The notes under the pieces are model-generated. The model saw only the letters and a program-made list of their open reading frames with translations. It was not told the DNA's origin and searched no databases. 64,000 bases of DNA from JAXMBN01 sp046349875 (GTDB taxonomy: Bacteria > Planctomycetota > Planctomycetia > Pirellulales > Pirellulaceae). Positions 19,302 through 27,754 of this stretch are shown here, in pieces. The stretch's first letter is position 1. Each line of letters opens with the position of its first letter. The translations under genes and the position numbers were made by a program. The stretch lies in contig JAXMBN010000019.1 of the NCBI GenBank assembly GCA_046349875.1, positions 54,459-118,458 of the forward strand, given 5' to 3'.

Positions 19302-20648
19302 ATGCTACGTCTAAAGAATCGTTGGATTCTCTCGATCGCCGTCTGTCCCTTCCTATCCAATCCCACCTTTGCCTCTACGCAACCTATCCAATTTCGATAC
19401 ACACTATCGAATGCTTGTACCTTTCATGACTTGGACTTCGATTCCGCAGTGGCTCGAATTCCCCAGGCCCCGGCTGTAAAGAAGAGCAAATCAAAGTCGC
19501 CATGGATGGATTGGAAGTTGCAATGGGATAAGTCCATCGTCTTGGCCGATCAAGCGAGAACTTACCTTTACAAACAAGCAACCGAGTTCCTGGCGAGTGT
19601 TCCTTTGTCCGATCCTCACTTGCAAGCCTCCCATCAAGACGCATCGGATGCGGGAATGTGGAACTGCTTCGGCCCTGAGAATGCATCGATGAATTCGATC
19701 GGAGAATGCTGCCCCATCGAGAACATCGCGAAACAACGAACGATGGTTGAACTGCCCGAGGATGGTATGCCTCCTGCACCCATCGAGCCCTCTTCTATCG
19801 ATCTGCCGATCATCGACATTGCGAGCGCCTTTCCCGAGACGGTGGTTCCGCGATCCATTTCGTTGCGACCTGTCTTAGAAGATGCATATCTTCCTTATGA
19901 CTTGCGCATCAGTCAACGTAGCTGGCTCAAAGGTCCGGCCTATTCGCATGCCGTTCCTCCATTCATGCCCGAACCCGGATTCCTTGTGCAGAACAATATC
20001 TATGAGTCGCTCGAGTCGGAGTCAGGTATTGCTTCGCAGGCGATTCCTTCGCAAGTTCGTGATGCAATTGAGTTCGATCAGGGGGCACATCTCGGAACTT
20101 CGATCGACTTGACCTTCCATGATGATATCGCTGCGACGGAGTCAAATGATTCGCTTGACGGTTCAGGAGAGGATGCTTGGGGCGATTCGGAGAATCGGTT
20201 CGAACATGAGTACTATCCCGATCTGCGACCGATAGCCAATGATTCCATTCAGACATTGGATGACCTTCCAGTGGCATCGCTGGAAGGGAAGGATTGGTGT
20301 GACGAAGATCGATGGAACGTGCAGGCACCAACCATCGATGCTGCTCCCGAAGCCAATCAAGTCGTCGACGCAGAAGTGCAATTAGATATGCCAACCTTTG
20401 ATGCGATCTCGGAAGGTCCCATCAGCGAATATGATTGGGAAGACACTTCCTCACATCAATTGGTTTCCCAATCCATCCAAGTGGATCGCATCTTCGATTC
20501 CTTTGGCGCCATCACCGTCCAAAGCATGACGAATTCCATGCGAGGGCTCGGCCTACAGGTGATTCAAATCGCAGATCAGATCGATGCTCTAATGGCCCAA
20601 GATGCCGATCACGTTGCGACCAACGATGGCGAGGATTCGCTCCGATAA
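19302..20648 (+). CDS. Secreted acidic protein of unknown function
   Basis: The 448-residue product starts with a signal-peptide-like segment (LKNRWILSIAVCPFLSNPTFA), and the ATG is preceded by a good AAGGAG. The mature part is strongly acidic and low in Lys, with many Asp, Glu, Ser, Ile and Pro residues and few predicted regular domains. A short Cys-containing patch (MWNCFGPENASMNSIGECCP) lies near residue 118. The final ~50 residues (VDRIFDSFGAITVQSMTNSM onward) look amphipathic and helical. I recognise no domain. It is convergent with the small secreted gene at 20678 and is bounded upstream by the secDF terminator. Confidence 0.65.
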   Translation: MLRLKNRWILSIAVCPFLSNPTFASTQPIQFRYTLSNACTFHDLDFDSAVARIPQAPAVKKSKSKSPWMDWKLQWDKSIVLADQARTYLYKQATEFLASVPLSDPHLQASHQDASDAGMWNCFGPENASMNSIGECCPIENIAKQRTMVELPEDGMPPAPIEPSSIDLPIIDIASAFPETVVPRSISLRPVLEDAYLPYDLRISQRSWLKGPAYSHAVPPFMPEPGFLVQNNIYESLESESGIASQAIPSQVRDAIEFDQGAHLGTSIDLTFHDDIAATESNDSLDGSGEDAWGDSENRFEHEYYPDLRPIANDSIQTLDDLPVASLEGKDWCDEDRWNVQAPTIDAAPEANQVVDAEVQLDMPTFDAISEGPISEYDWEDTSSHQLVSQSIQVDRIFDSFGAITVQSMTNSMRGLGLQVIQIADQIDALMAQDADHVATNDGEDSLR

Positions 20649-20677
20649 TCAGGCCTCACGTACGCAGGGCACGCGAG

Positions 20678-20995
20678 CTACTTGCGTGTCCACTGGGTGT
20701 AGGCCGATTTGACACCGAAGTGCCGCGACCAATCAGGCGAAGCTTCCGTTCCAAACCAACCATAGGCATAGGGCTGCATTGGACGGACCCGAAGAGTTGG
20801 TTGCTGCGTCGCTGGGACCGTTGCATGATGCGTTGGGCGAGGAAGGATTTTGTAGGCTGCGGGCGAGGTCGAACGAAGCCAGGACGAGTCCGTTCCCGAT
20901 TCTTGGGAGTGCAGCGGAGCTTGGCCCATTGTGAGGGACGCGAAACCAACCACGATGAAATGGAAGCAAGCCGTTTGAATGATTCGCTGGTACAT
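20678..20995 (-). CDS. Small secreted protein with YGWFG...YTQW C-terminal motif
   Basis: This gene encodes about 105 residues with a signal peptide (MYQRIIQTACFHFIVVGFASLTMGQA) and a low-complexity middle. The C-terminus is striking: PYAYGWFGTEASPDWSRHFG followed by KSAYTQW and a basic end. I have the impression of a short planctomycete family ending in a YGWFG...RHxG...YTxW signature, but cannot confirm it here. Function is unknown; the aromatic tail suggests a surface or wall-binding role. It lies 130 bp downstream of the secretion operon on the same strand and is convergent with the 19302 gene. The start at 20995 (Met before the signal peptide) is preferred over 21028. Confidence 0.55.
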   Translation of the reverse strand: MYQRIIQTACFHFIVVGFASLTMGQAPLHSQESGTDSSWLRSTSPAAYKILPRPTHHATVPATQQPTLRVRPMQPYAYGWFGTEASPDWSRHFGVKSAYTQWTRK

Positions 20996-21160
20996 GTTCC
21001 CAAAGTCCCCTGCTATTACCTCGTACAAATTTCCATTCGTCGCCCGGAGTTCCCGCCTTCGAATCGAATAGGAAAAATCGAGGGGATAACCAAATGCTCG
21101 CTGGTGGGGATTGGCTGATCGATACAGATTGACAATCGAACGCCCTACAATGCTGGCAAT

Positions 21161-21856
21161 TTATTGCGGCAAAACACTCAAAACGCGAAGGTCATTTTGA
21201 ATTCGATCAATGGACGGCTCGAAGGAAAGAACCCGTTCCAAGAGTTCGGATTGGCCTTCACTATCGACGGTTCCTCGCAGGATTGCAGTTCGGCCTCGCA
21301 TCGCAATGGAGACGTTCGCGATGCTTCGAACCCTTTCAGCAATTTCGGGCTTGGCTTCGGTTTCAGGTAGATCGATATTCTCTGCAACAGTGTTCTTGGG
21401 CGATTCGCTTTCGAGAACCAAGCGAGGGTAGTACATACCCTTGGCCGGTTGAGGAGGTAAGGGGCGATTGATGCGCTGAGATTTGGTTTCTACTTTTAGA
21501 GAGTCGGTCGTTGTTGATACTCGGCCAACACCAAGGGCTTGCTCATTGCCAACAAATCCGCTCTGGTCGGTTCGATTGGAACCGACGAAATCTCCCTTCG
21601 CGCGATTGCCGCGAATGAAACGATTGTTTCCAGACTGGAGGCTACCTCCGAATGCCGCCGGTGCAGAAGAAGAGGCCATTCCCAATGTTCCGCCTGGGAG
21701 TGATCCGCCGGTACGTTGAGCCGAAGGTCCAATGGGACTACCAATCGCACGATTCCCAATCAATTGCCCATAGGCTGGCGTCGTTGCAAAGGTACCAATG
21801 CTCAACGCGATTCCGAATATCCATTGAGACCGTAGGATCGATGGTTGCTGTTTCAT
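21161..21856 (-). CDS. BON-domain secreted protein at the end of the secretion operon
   Basis: The 231-residue product has an N-terminal signal peptide (to about TPAYGQ, residue 31), a Gly/Ser-rich low-complexity stretch (about 35-110), and a C-terminal BON-like domain. In that domain, VRSIANVSIAMRGRTAILRG and the following VDSEGQSELLERVLSFEP...IQNDLRV show the usual beta-alpha-beta pattern. BON domains act in the periplasm or at the outer membrane, often in lipid or partner binding, and have a fold similar to secretin N-domains. Its start overlaps the gspM-like stop by 4 bp, so it is an integral part of the operon. Inference: an assembly or outer-membrane docking factor for this secretion system. 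Confidence 0.8.
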   Translation of the reverse strand: MKQQPSILRSQWIFGIALSIGTFATTPAYGQLIGNRAIGSPIGPSAQRTGGSLPGGTLGMASSSAPAAFGGSLQSGNNRFIRGNRAKGDFVGSNRTDQSGFVGNEQALGVGRVSTTTDSLKVETKSQRINRPLPPQPAKGMYYPRLVLESESPKNTVAENIDLPETEAKPEIAERVRSIANVSIAMRGRTAILRGTVDSEGQSELLERVLSFEPSIDRIQNDLRVLSVLPQ

Positions 21857-22782
21857 GGTGTTGGTGACTCTTTGTTTTCCAACGATTGAAGAATCTCGCC
21901 AATCGATTTTCCGATTGGGACCCAGACTGGTAGTTGATTGACGGAAATCAGTACACGATCCGCTTGGATATCATCGATGCGAAGATCATGGAGAGGCACG
22001 GGAAGTTGCGATCCATTGGCGAAGACGCGAGTAGACTGGCGAGCATCCAAGGTCATCCACGCTTCAATAATTCCCTCACGATTCACGGTAATCGCCTTGA
22101 CGCGAATATCGAGCAACGCTTTGGCAAATCCTCGTGCAAAGAGATTGCGTTTGACCAGATGGTCATACGAACGAGCATCTTCGGGAAGTTCTTCCACAAG
22201 TTGGATCTGACAAAGTTGATTTTCATTCGCTGAGGATTGAAGGCACAGTACTTCAATGGAGATGTTCATATCGACTTTGCCATCGGCCCCTAATGGATTG
22301 AGGGAAATCGATCGAATCTTTTGAAGATGTCCAGCGATGCGAAACTCATGAAGCCAGGCCGCAATCTTCGAAAGGGTTGCTTGTCCATGGACTGAAAAGG
22401 GGATGCGATACCCAATGGTTTGCTTTTTCCCTTTCTTGGTACGAGAACGAATTTCAACAGGAATGGTTTGTGCAGCATCGACCGAGGCCGACACAAGTTC
22501 GTGTTTGTCGACGAGTTCGAGCAACCATTGTTGATAAAGCGATTTTGCGAGTTGTGGGTCGGCCGGGAGGGCTCTCGCAGCATACGCGTCGAGCCTCTTG
22601 CCCAGACGCTGAGCGGTGAGTTGATCGTCTTTGTCTTTGGCCATCGAATCCATGGTTGAATCGATCTGCGACTCCAAGGCCTTGGTCGGTTCTTCAATCG
22701 TGGAACGATAGATCGAATCGGCGCCATAGAGCCCAAAGATCGATAAAGCTGCGATCAATAACCAACGCATTCTGGGAGTCAT
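21853..22782 (-). CDS. gspM: GspM/PilO-like inner-membrane assembly protein
   Basis: The 309-residue product has one N-terminal membrane helix (MRWLLIAALSIFGLYGADSI), a coiled-coil-like charged stretch (about 30-85), a ferredoxin-like periplasmic domain with two beta-alpha-beta units (about 90-190), and a further C-terminal beta-rich part of about 110 residues. This layout fits GspM/PilO proteins, and its position straight after the gspL-like gene is the canonical place for gspM. Sequence similarity to characterised GspM is weak, as is usual for the family. The extra C-terminal part is longer than in enterobacterial GspM (about 160 residues in total). Both ends overlap their neighbours by 4 bp. 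Confidence 0.72.
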   Translation of the reverse strand: MTPRMRWLLIAALSIFGLYGADSIYRSTIEEPTKALESQIDSTMDSMAKDKDDQLTAQRLGKRLDAYAARALPADPQLAKSLYQQWLLELVDKHELVSASVDAAQTIPVEIRSRTKKGKKQTIGYRIPFSVHGQATLSKIAAWLHEFRIAGHLQKIRSISLNPLGADGKVDMNISIEVLCLQSSANENQLCQIQLVEELPEDARSYDHLVKRNLFARGFAKALLDIRVKAITVNREGIIEAWMTLDARQSTRVFANGSQLPVPLHDLRIDDIQADRVLISVNQLPVWVPIGKSIGEILQSLENKESPTP

Positions 22783-24338
22783 GGTTGAACTCCCTTCTTG
22801 GCATCCTTGGATGGGGCTTTCGAAGAAGCAGGTTTTGCCGAGCCTTTACTTGATTGTTTGTTTGGGGGGTTCATCGACTCTGCTTCGATGGGAAAGTGAA
22901 TCTGCGTTTCGAACTGCCATGGATACTCGGCGGACTCTGCGTTCTGGCTGATTTGTTTGCTGGTAACGGAGTATTTGGCGCTTCGAATGCCTTGTTCAAG
23001 TTGAGAAACCGTTTCTTGTTCGGCAACCTGCACGGAAAGATCGATGTAGGCCTCATCGTTTTTAGTGGATGCGGAAAGTCGGCGGATGGTGGCTTGAGAG
23101 CCTTGAGGAAGACGTTGTGACAAACGATTCAGTTCTGCAAGCCAGTCGACACGATCGCTCATCCAATTTTCGACCGCCAAAACTTGATCCGCCTTTTCAT
23201 GATACTTGGCGGTTACTTTCTTTTGATTATCCAGGGTTTGTAGGGCGGTGCGATGTTCTTCTTCGAGACTCCAGACATCGGATAGCAAAAAATAGTATCC
23301 CGTCAAACATGCGGCTGCTGCGAGACCACCCAAGGCACCATAGGTAACGAAGCGATTGCGAGGCTTGGGAGGCTTCTTGGGAGACTGCAAATTGATCGCC
23401 AGTTTTCCCGAACGATATTCGAGAGCAGCACCTGCATTGGCCGTTGAAAGATAAGTCGTTAGCGATGGATCGATTTCGAGGGGCGAGTTCGACGCGTCGA
23501 GTGGATTCAATTCCAAGACGGGATCTGTGATCCGTTCGCGAAGGAACTTACTGACTTCAAGGGCCTCGGGGCTCGTGCGAAACAACAGCCATCGATTGGG
23601 ATAGGATTCCCAGTCATGGGGCAAGAGTGTCAAACAGCGTTGAGTTTCCAGCAATATTTGATCAGCGATTCGCTCGTATTCCGATCCGCTTACTCGAAAC
23701 GAACGCAGCAACGAAGGAGTTGGACCTTTTCCGATCGCGAGTTCGACTTCGCCAGGATAAAGCTGAACCACGATGTTGATCGATTGATCGACGAGAGCTT
23801 CTTGAGCCGCCGCAAAGGCCGTCCATTGCCTTGCCGTAATGGCTTGCAGTTTCCATCCCGCTTGCTCTGCAGCGGCTACCAGCTTGTCGTATTCTTTTCG
23901 CGACATTCCGTAGGCAAAGACTTGTCGCGCACTGGCTTGAGGATCCTCATTGGACCAATCCACAAAATCGACGACTGGCGATTGTTCGGCTTCCCCTTGA
24001 TGCTGCTCGAACTCGTTCAATACTAAGAGCGGCAACATCGCCGAGGCGACGGGTGGCAATTGCAAGGAAAGGACATCGAGTTCAGGACGTGACAGCAAGA
24101 CGATGACATTCTGAACTTTGGAAGACTCTTGAAGATGATCTGCAAGCAGTGCAAGGGGATGTCGATCCCCGTCGATCGCAATCGATCCAAAATCCTCAAG
24201 TCGAATTGGCCCATTCGAAGATCGTTGGACTAGATAGTAGACCTTTTCGCGATCCCAATGGACAAAGACCACCGGTCCCGCGGCATCCTTACGACGCAGA
24301 GGCAAACGCAATCGATCTAAAGAAGGAAGGAGTTTCAT
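22779..24338 (-). CDS. gspL: GspL/PilM-PilN-like assembly platform protein
   Basis: The 519-residue product has an N-terminal cytoplasmic domain of about 320 residues resembling the actin-like fold of GspL/PilM (VVFVHWDREKVYYLVQR, the late AGAALEYRSGKLAINL). One membrane helix follows (FVTYGALGGLAAAACLTGYY, near residue 335-355), then a coiled coil and a ferredoxin-like periplasmic domain. The tail is a Lys/Ser/Pro-rich, probably disordered extension (SSKGSAKPASSKAPSKDAKK). In type II systems GspL links the ATPase GspE to the inner-membrane platform. It overlaps gspK upstream and gspM downstream by 4 bp each. The actin-like domain lacks obvious nucleotide motifs, as in other GspL. Confidence 0.78.
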   Translation of the reverse strand: MKLLPSLDRLRLPLRRKDAAGPVVFVHWDREKVYYLVQRSSNGPIRLEDFGSIAIDGDRHPLALLADHLQESSKVQNVIVLLSRPELDVLSLQLPPVASAMLPLLVLNEFEQHQGEAEQSPVVDFVDWSNEDPQASARQVFAYGMSRKEYDKLVAAAEQAGWKLQAITARQWTAFAAAQEALVDQSINIVVQLYPGEVELAIGKGPTPSLLRSFRVSGSEYERIADQILLETQRCLTLLPHDWESYPNRWLLFRTSPEALEVSKFLRERITDPVLELNPLDASNSPLEIDPSLTTYLSTANAGAALEYRSGKLAINLQSPKKPPKPRNRFVTYGALGGLAAAACLTGYYFLLSDVWSLEEEHRTALQTLDNQKKVTAKYHEKADQVLAVENWMSDRVDWLAELNRLSQRLPQGSQATIRRLSASTKNDEAYIDLSVQVAEQETVSQLEQGIRSAKYSVTSKQISQNAESAEYPWQFETQIHFPIEAESMNPPNKQSSKGSAKPASSKAPSKDAKKGVQP

Positions 24339-26128
24339 GGCGTGACAGTGTTGGACAATCGGTCAAGATCGAATCCTCGATCCCATGGATGCCAAACTTG
24401 ATATCGTTCTATGCGGGTTGGGAAGGATCGTCCATCCAATAGGGCAGTGCAACGATGCACGGGACTTTTGGAATCGCGATAGCCTATGACTTGAAGGGTG
24501 TAGACGTCACTGCGCGACGTCAGGTAGGGTTCGAGTAAGCGAAGGCGATCGATGGTTACCAAGTTGCCATCGAGCAACCAGGCGATGGAAACCGATCGGT
24601 TGGAGGTCGCTGTTGCGTTCGCTCGTTGTTCCACCAACTTTTGAGCCAACGTCAGGTCCATACCTGGTACGGCCATCAAAACTGGCAGCGTTGCTTCGGA
24701 AACATCGACTCGTCCCTCGAAAAAGGATTGGGTCGATGTCGTCGCTTCATCGAGTAATCTTTCAACATAATTGCGCATGCCAACGCTGTCATCCGAAAAC
24801 GGGCTTCGAAGAATTTGTTTTCCCGGGTTCGTGCTCGCAGGCGTACCCGAAGCAGACGAAACCGCTGGGATTTCGACTTGCGTTCCTGCCAGATCGAGCA
24901 CGCTTCGCAGCATATAGATGGGAGGTCGCGAAAGATCGGGTGTCCAACTATCCAGGCTGATTACTGTGCTTGAGTTTGAGGACGTGAGCCCACTCGTCGG
25001 AGACGGTGGAGCAGGCCCGATGGTTTGCGAGGTGCTCGTTGAGGTGCTCGTCGACTGCGCGGGACTCGGCTGTTGTGGAGGACCTGTTGTAGGAACGGGC
25101 GGTGGCGTATCCAACCGGCGAGTCAAAGAGGGGGCCACGGTGTTGGTGGAAGCACTTGGCAAACTCGCCGGTGCAGAAGGTGTCCCATTGTTAACGGGCT
25201 GCGTTGCCGAGGCTTGGATTCCGTATTGTCGAACCGCGATCACATACTTGACCCAATCGGCGGGCCATTTCTGCATCAAGGTCGAGTGCAGATTGGTTAA
25301 GTTGGGATCGTTGAGAAAGATTCGAGACTCGCCAAGCATGGTTTCATTTCGGACACCACTTTTGGTAGTGACGTAATCTTGGAGAGCTCTTGTCCCCAGA
25401 ATCGCTTGCGTATCATTCGTGGATGCGATGCTCGAAGGATCCGTCGATGCACTCATTAGGTTTTGTTCGATGGGATCGATTCGATAGTTCTGATTCCAGT
25501 CGCCACCCAGCCACCAACCCGACAAGTCGACCGTAGCATCGTTTGGTTTTCTTTCCGTCGAACGGGAAGTGGAATTCACGGTGATCGAAAATGCATTCTC
25601 CATGAGCCATGCATCGACTTCCGATTCGTTCGCTTGAGGCAACGATAGTAAAAACCGTTTAGCTAGACCTGGTTGGAGTCGATCCCAGTCTCGCAACGTC
25701 GATATAGAAATCTTTGCGGTTTCGTTGATCAAACCGAATGTATAGACCGCCGATCCCTCTTGATTCGATTGCGAAGAAACTGCCGAAGAAACAATTGAAA
25801 AGTACCACGTTCGCGGATCGCGTGGGTCACGAGATACTTCGTCGTTCGAGAGGCTGCGATGTTGAAACAAGTTTGCATTGTGGAACATGCCACCACTTGC
25901 CGCTCGTTCAGCTGAGGAACGTTCTAGAAGAGAGGCTGCATACTCCAACCCACTCCATGCGATGTTCTGTGCATCCTTCTGTTCCGCGCGAAGCTTGACT
26001 AATCGGTGCTGGCTTTCCATGTAAAAGGAAAAGCGATAGGCCGCAAGTGTGATGAGCATGACGAGCACGACCACGACGATGAGTGCCATTCCATGACGTG
26101 GAGGGCGAATGTTTGCTATTCGTTTCAT
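24335..26128 (-). CDS. gspK: GspK-like minor pseudopilin with Pro/Ser/Thr-rich insertion
   Basis: The 597-residue protein begins with a prepilin-like segment (RHGMALIVVVVLVMLITLAA), which fits GspK, where the usual Glu5 is absent. It continues with a large helical domain containing DAQNIAWSGLEYAASLLERS and LPQANESEVDAWLMENAFS, typical of the GspK SAM-like repeats. A second such region lies near the C-terminus (VLMAVPGMDLTLAQKLVEQR). Between them, about residues 320-400, is a long Pro/Ser/Thr-rich linker with a run of STSTSTS, unlike characterised GspK (about 330 residues in E. coli). GspK caps the pseudopilus tip with GspI and GspJ, whose genes lie directly upstream. It overlaps gspJ and gspL by 4 bp each. 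Confidence 0.85.
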   Translation of the reverse strand: MKRIANIRPPRHGMALIVVVVLVMLITLAAYRFSFYMESQHRLVKLRAEQKDAQNIAWSGLEYAASLLERSSAERAASGGMFHNANLFQHRSLSNDEVSRDPRDPRTWYFSIVSSAVSSQSNQEGSAVYTFGLINETAKISISTLRDWDRLQPGLAKRFLLSLPQANESEVDAWLMENAFSITVNSTSRSTERKPNDATVDLSGWWLGGDWNQNYRIDPIEQNLMSASTDPSSIASTNDTQAILGTRALQDYVTTKSGVRNETMLGESRIFLNDPNLTNLHSTLMQKWPADWVKYVIAVRQYGIQASATQPVNNGTPSAPASLPSASTNTVAPSLTRRLDTPPPVPTTGPPQQPSPAQSTSTSTSTSQTIGPAPPSPTSGLTSSNSSTVISLDSWTPDLSRPPIYMLRSVLDLAGTQVEIPAVSSASGTPASTNPGKQILRSPFSDDSVGMRNYVERLLDEATTSTQSFFEGRVDVSEATLPVLMAVPGMDLTLAQKLVEQRANATATSNRSVSIAWLLDGNLVTIDRLRLLEPYLTSRSDVYTLQVIGYRDSKSPVHRCTALLDGRSFPTRIERYQVWHPWDRGFDLDRLSNTVTP

Positions 26129-27210
26129 CGGTTGAACACTCCAGTGGGAGCTGAAGCACTCGGTCCAGCAACAGGAAGTGTTGATCCAAAGCGAACGAGT
26201 ATATGAACGTCATGCGATGCATCGATCGATCGTTGAGCCAAACGATCGATTGCAGTCGAGGCACTTTCGGGTTCCATCACAAAGTCTTGGTCTGACAAGC
26301 CCACTGATTCCTCAGGTTCTTCAGGATCGAGAGTTGGTTGTGGTAGCGTGGTCGCTTGCGAGTGAATCTCTTTCAAATCGTCCCCGGAAGCAAAATCAAA
26401 GGAGAGTAAGACGGCACAGGGAGGTGATGGGAGAGTCCATTGGGTGAGCCATTGGGTCCCATCAAAATATTGAAACTGCGCCCCAACTAAGCCCTCCAAT
26501 TGCGAGGTGAATCCAGAGTCGCTGCTAAGAGGCGATGCCGGAGACTGACGGTACAATTCCGACGAAGTCTGTAGTGGTTCCTCGATGCTGCGAGTATCGC
26601 GTCCTAATGGCCTACGGTTTTGGGTCCCAACAGCGGGCGAAGTTGACTCCAAGCGTCGAATCAATCGATAGGGTGCTTTGGTGTTCGTAGAAGAGGCCAA
26701 GGAGCCGGACGGCGTTCTGCTCAACGGTTCCAATGTATAGTGGACGAGAACTCGTTTCGGTGGCCATGTCGGCAATGTCTCGGTGTCCGCGTCATCTTGT
26801 TCCATTCCCAGCTTCGATGGGCTGGCAAGTGGTGAAAGAGAACGATTGAAAAAAGGAATCGGGTCGAGTGAAGGCGCGATGGCTATCGAGAATCCTAGCG
26901 CATCACCGGTAAAGAAGGGTTGAGACGCTGGATCGGATACCGCGTGAGCAAGGTCTTCTTCGATCCAGTCTCGCGTGGTTTGAATCAGTTGCGTTCGATA
27001 GGCAACCTTCCATCCGCGTGTTTCTGCATTGCGAAAGGTACTGAGCAGAGACCAGGCGATGGTGGAAAGCGTGGCCAATAGTGCCAACGCAATCATCAAC
27101 TCCAGAAGGGAGTAGGCCTTTCGACCGGCGATCCGCGAAGGCTGTCGGTATTGATTCATCCATGCCTGTTTCTTGATCGATCCTCGATGAAGACTGGATG
27201 AGGTTCGCAT
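26125..27210 (-). CDS. gspJ: GspJ-like minor pseudopilin
   Basis: This product of about 361 residues has a type IV prepilin N-terminus (GRKAYSLLELMIALALLATL), with the cleavage Gly-Arg-Lys-Ala and Glu after the leader. A predicted globular beta-rich domain follows, containing WKVAYRTQLIQTTRDWIEEDLA and LEGLVGAQFQYFDGTQWLTQW, the latter being characteristic of GspJ. It is longer than E. coli GspJ because of two loops rich in Ser, Pro and Thr and an acidic loop (LDPEEPEESVGLSDQDFVME). I place the start at ATG 27210, two bases after the gspI stop, although ATG 27159 (MNQYRQPSRIAGRK) would give a more usual leader length. It overlaps gspK by 4 bp. Confidence 0.82.
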   Translation of the reverse strand: MRTSSSLHRGSIKKQAWMNQYRQPSRIAGRKAYSLLELMIALALLATLSTIAWSLLSTFRNAETRGWKVAYRTQLIQTTRDWIEEDLAHAVSDPASQPFFTGDALGFSIAIAPSLDPIPFFNRSLSPLASPSKLGMEQDDADTETLPTWPPKRVLVHYTLEPLSRTPSGSLASSTNTKAPYRLIRRLESTSPAVGTQNRRPLGRDTRSIEEPLQTSSELYRQSPASPLSSDSGFTSQLEGLVGAQFQYFDGTQWLTQWTLPSPPCAVLLSFDFASGDDLKEIHSQATTLPQPTLDPEEPEESVGLSDQDFVMEPESASTAIDRLAQRSIDASHDVHILVRFGSTLPVAGPSASAPTGVFNR

Positions 27211-27211
27211 T

Positions 27212-27754
27212 CTAAGGGCCTCTGCCACCGACGAACGCACTGGATCGATCGGGTAGCGATGAGGTTGCTTGTGATTCAGACGCTCGTTGCGTCGATAGAA
27301 AAGCCGAGCGACGTAGGAGTCGCTCAAGACGACAAAGAGGTTTGGATGATTCTTGGGACGGAGTGTCACCTTCGGTGATTTCAACGCAAACGATGTATAG
27401 CGGGTTTGCTTTGGTGGTGTTTGTTCCAGCTAATGGGGACGTCGTGTTGGGAACATCCGATGGATGCTCGCGATCCCAAGCCACAGCGGTGATTTTGAAA
27501 TGGCGAGGAGGAAGTCCTGGCATTTCCCCTTCCACCGTCGTCGTGTCCGATGAAAGATTTGCTGTTAAAACGAATTCATCCAACAGTGACTGCGCTTGTT
27601 CATGAGCCATCGCTCTTGTTTCGGCGCGGCTGCCATACTTGGCCCCAAGACTGATCAGCGAGCTTAAAACCATTGCACTAGCGGCCAGGATGGCAGTGGC
27701 CAGAATCACTTCGAGCAATGAAAATCCGGTGGTTGCATGGCCACGGCGGATCAT
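27212..27754 (-). CDS. gspI: GspI-like minor pseudopilin
   Basis: The product of 180 residues starts MIRRGHATTGFSLLEVILAT, a standard type IV prepilin leader with Gly before the FSLLEV processing site and Glu5. The mature helix and small domain follow (SRAETRAMAHEQAQSLLDEF; RHFKITAVAWD), as in GspI minor pseudopilins. After about residue 105 the sequence is a Ser/Thr/Arg-rich tail lacking a clear fold. The start overlaps the gspH stop as ATGA, so I chose 27754 over the in-frame codon at 27793. GspI, J and K together form the tip complex of the pseudopilus. Confidence 0.85.
   Translation of the reverse strand: MIRRGHATTGFSLLEVILATAILAASAMVLSSLISLGAKYGSRAETRAMAHEQAQSLLDEFVLTANLSSDTTTVEGEMPGLPPRHFKITAVAWDREHPSDVPNTTSPLAGTNTTKANPLYIVCVEITEGDTPSQESSKPLCRLERLLRRSAFLSTQRASESQATSSLPDRSSAFVGGRGP

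Noticed and set aside
20435..21118. 227-codon plus-strand frame
   Set aside because: It overlaps the end of the 19302 gene and lies opposite the small secreted gene; Arg-rich with no plausible start.
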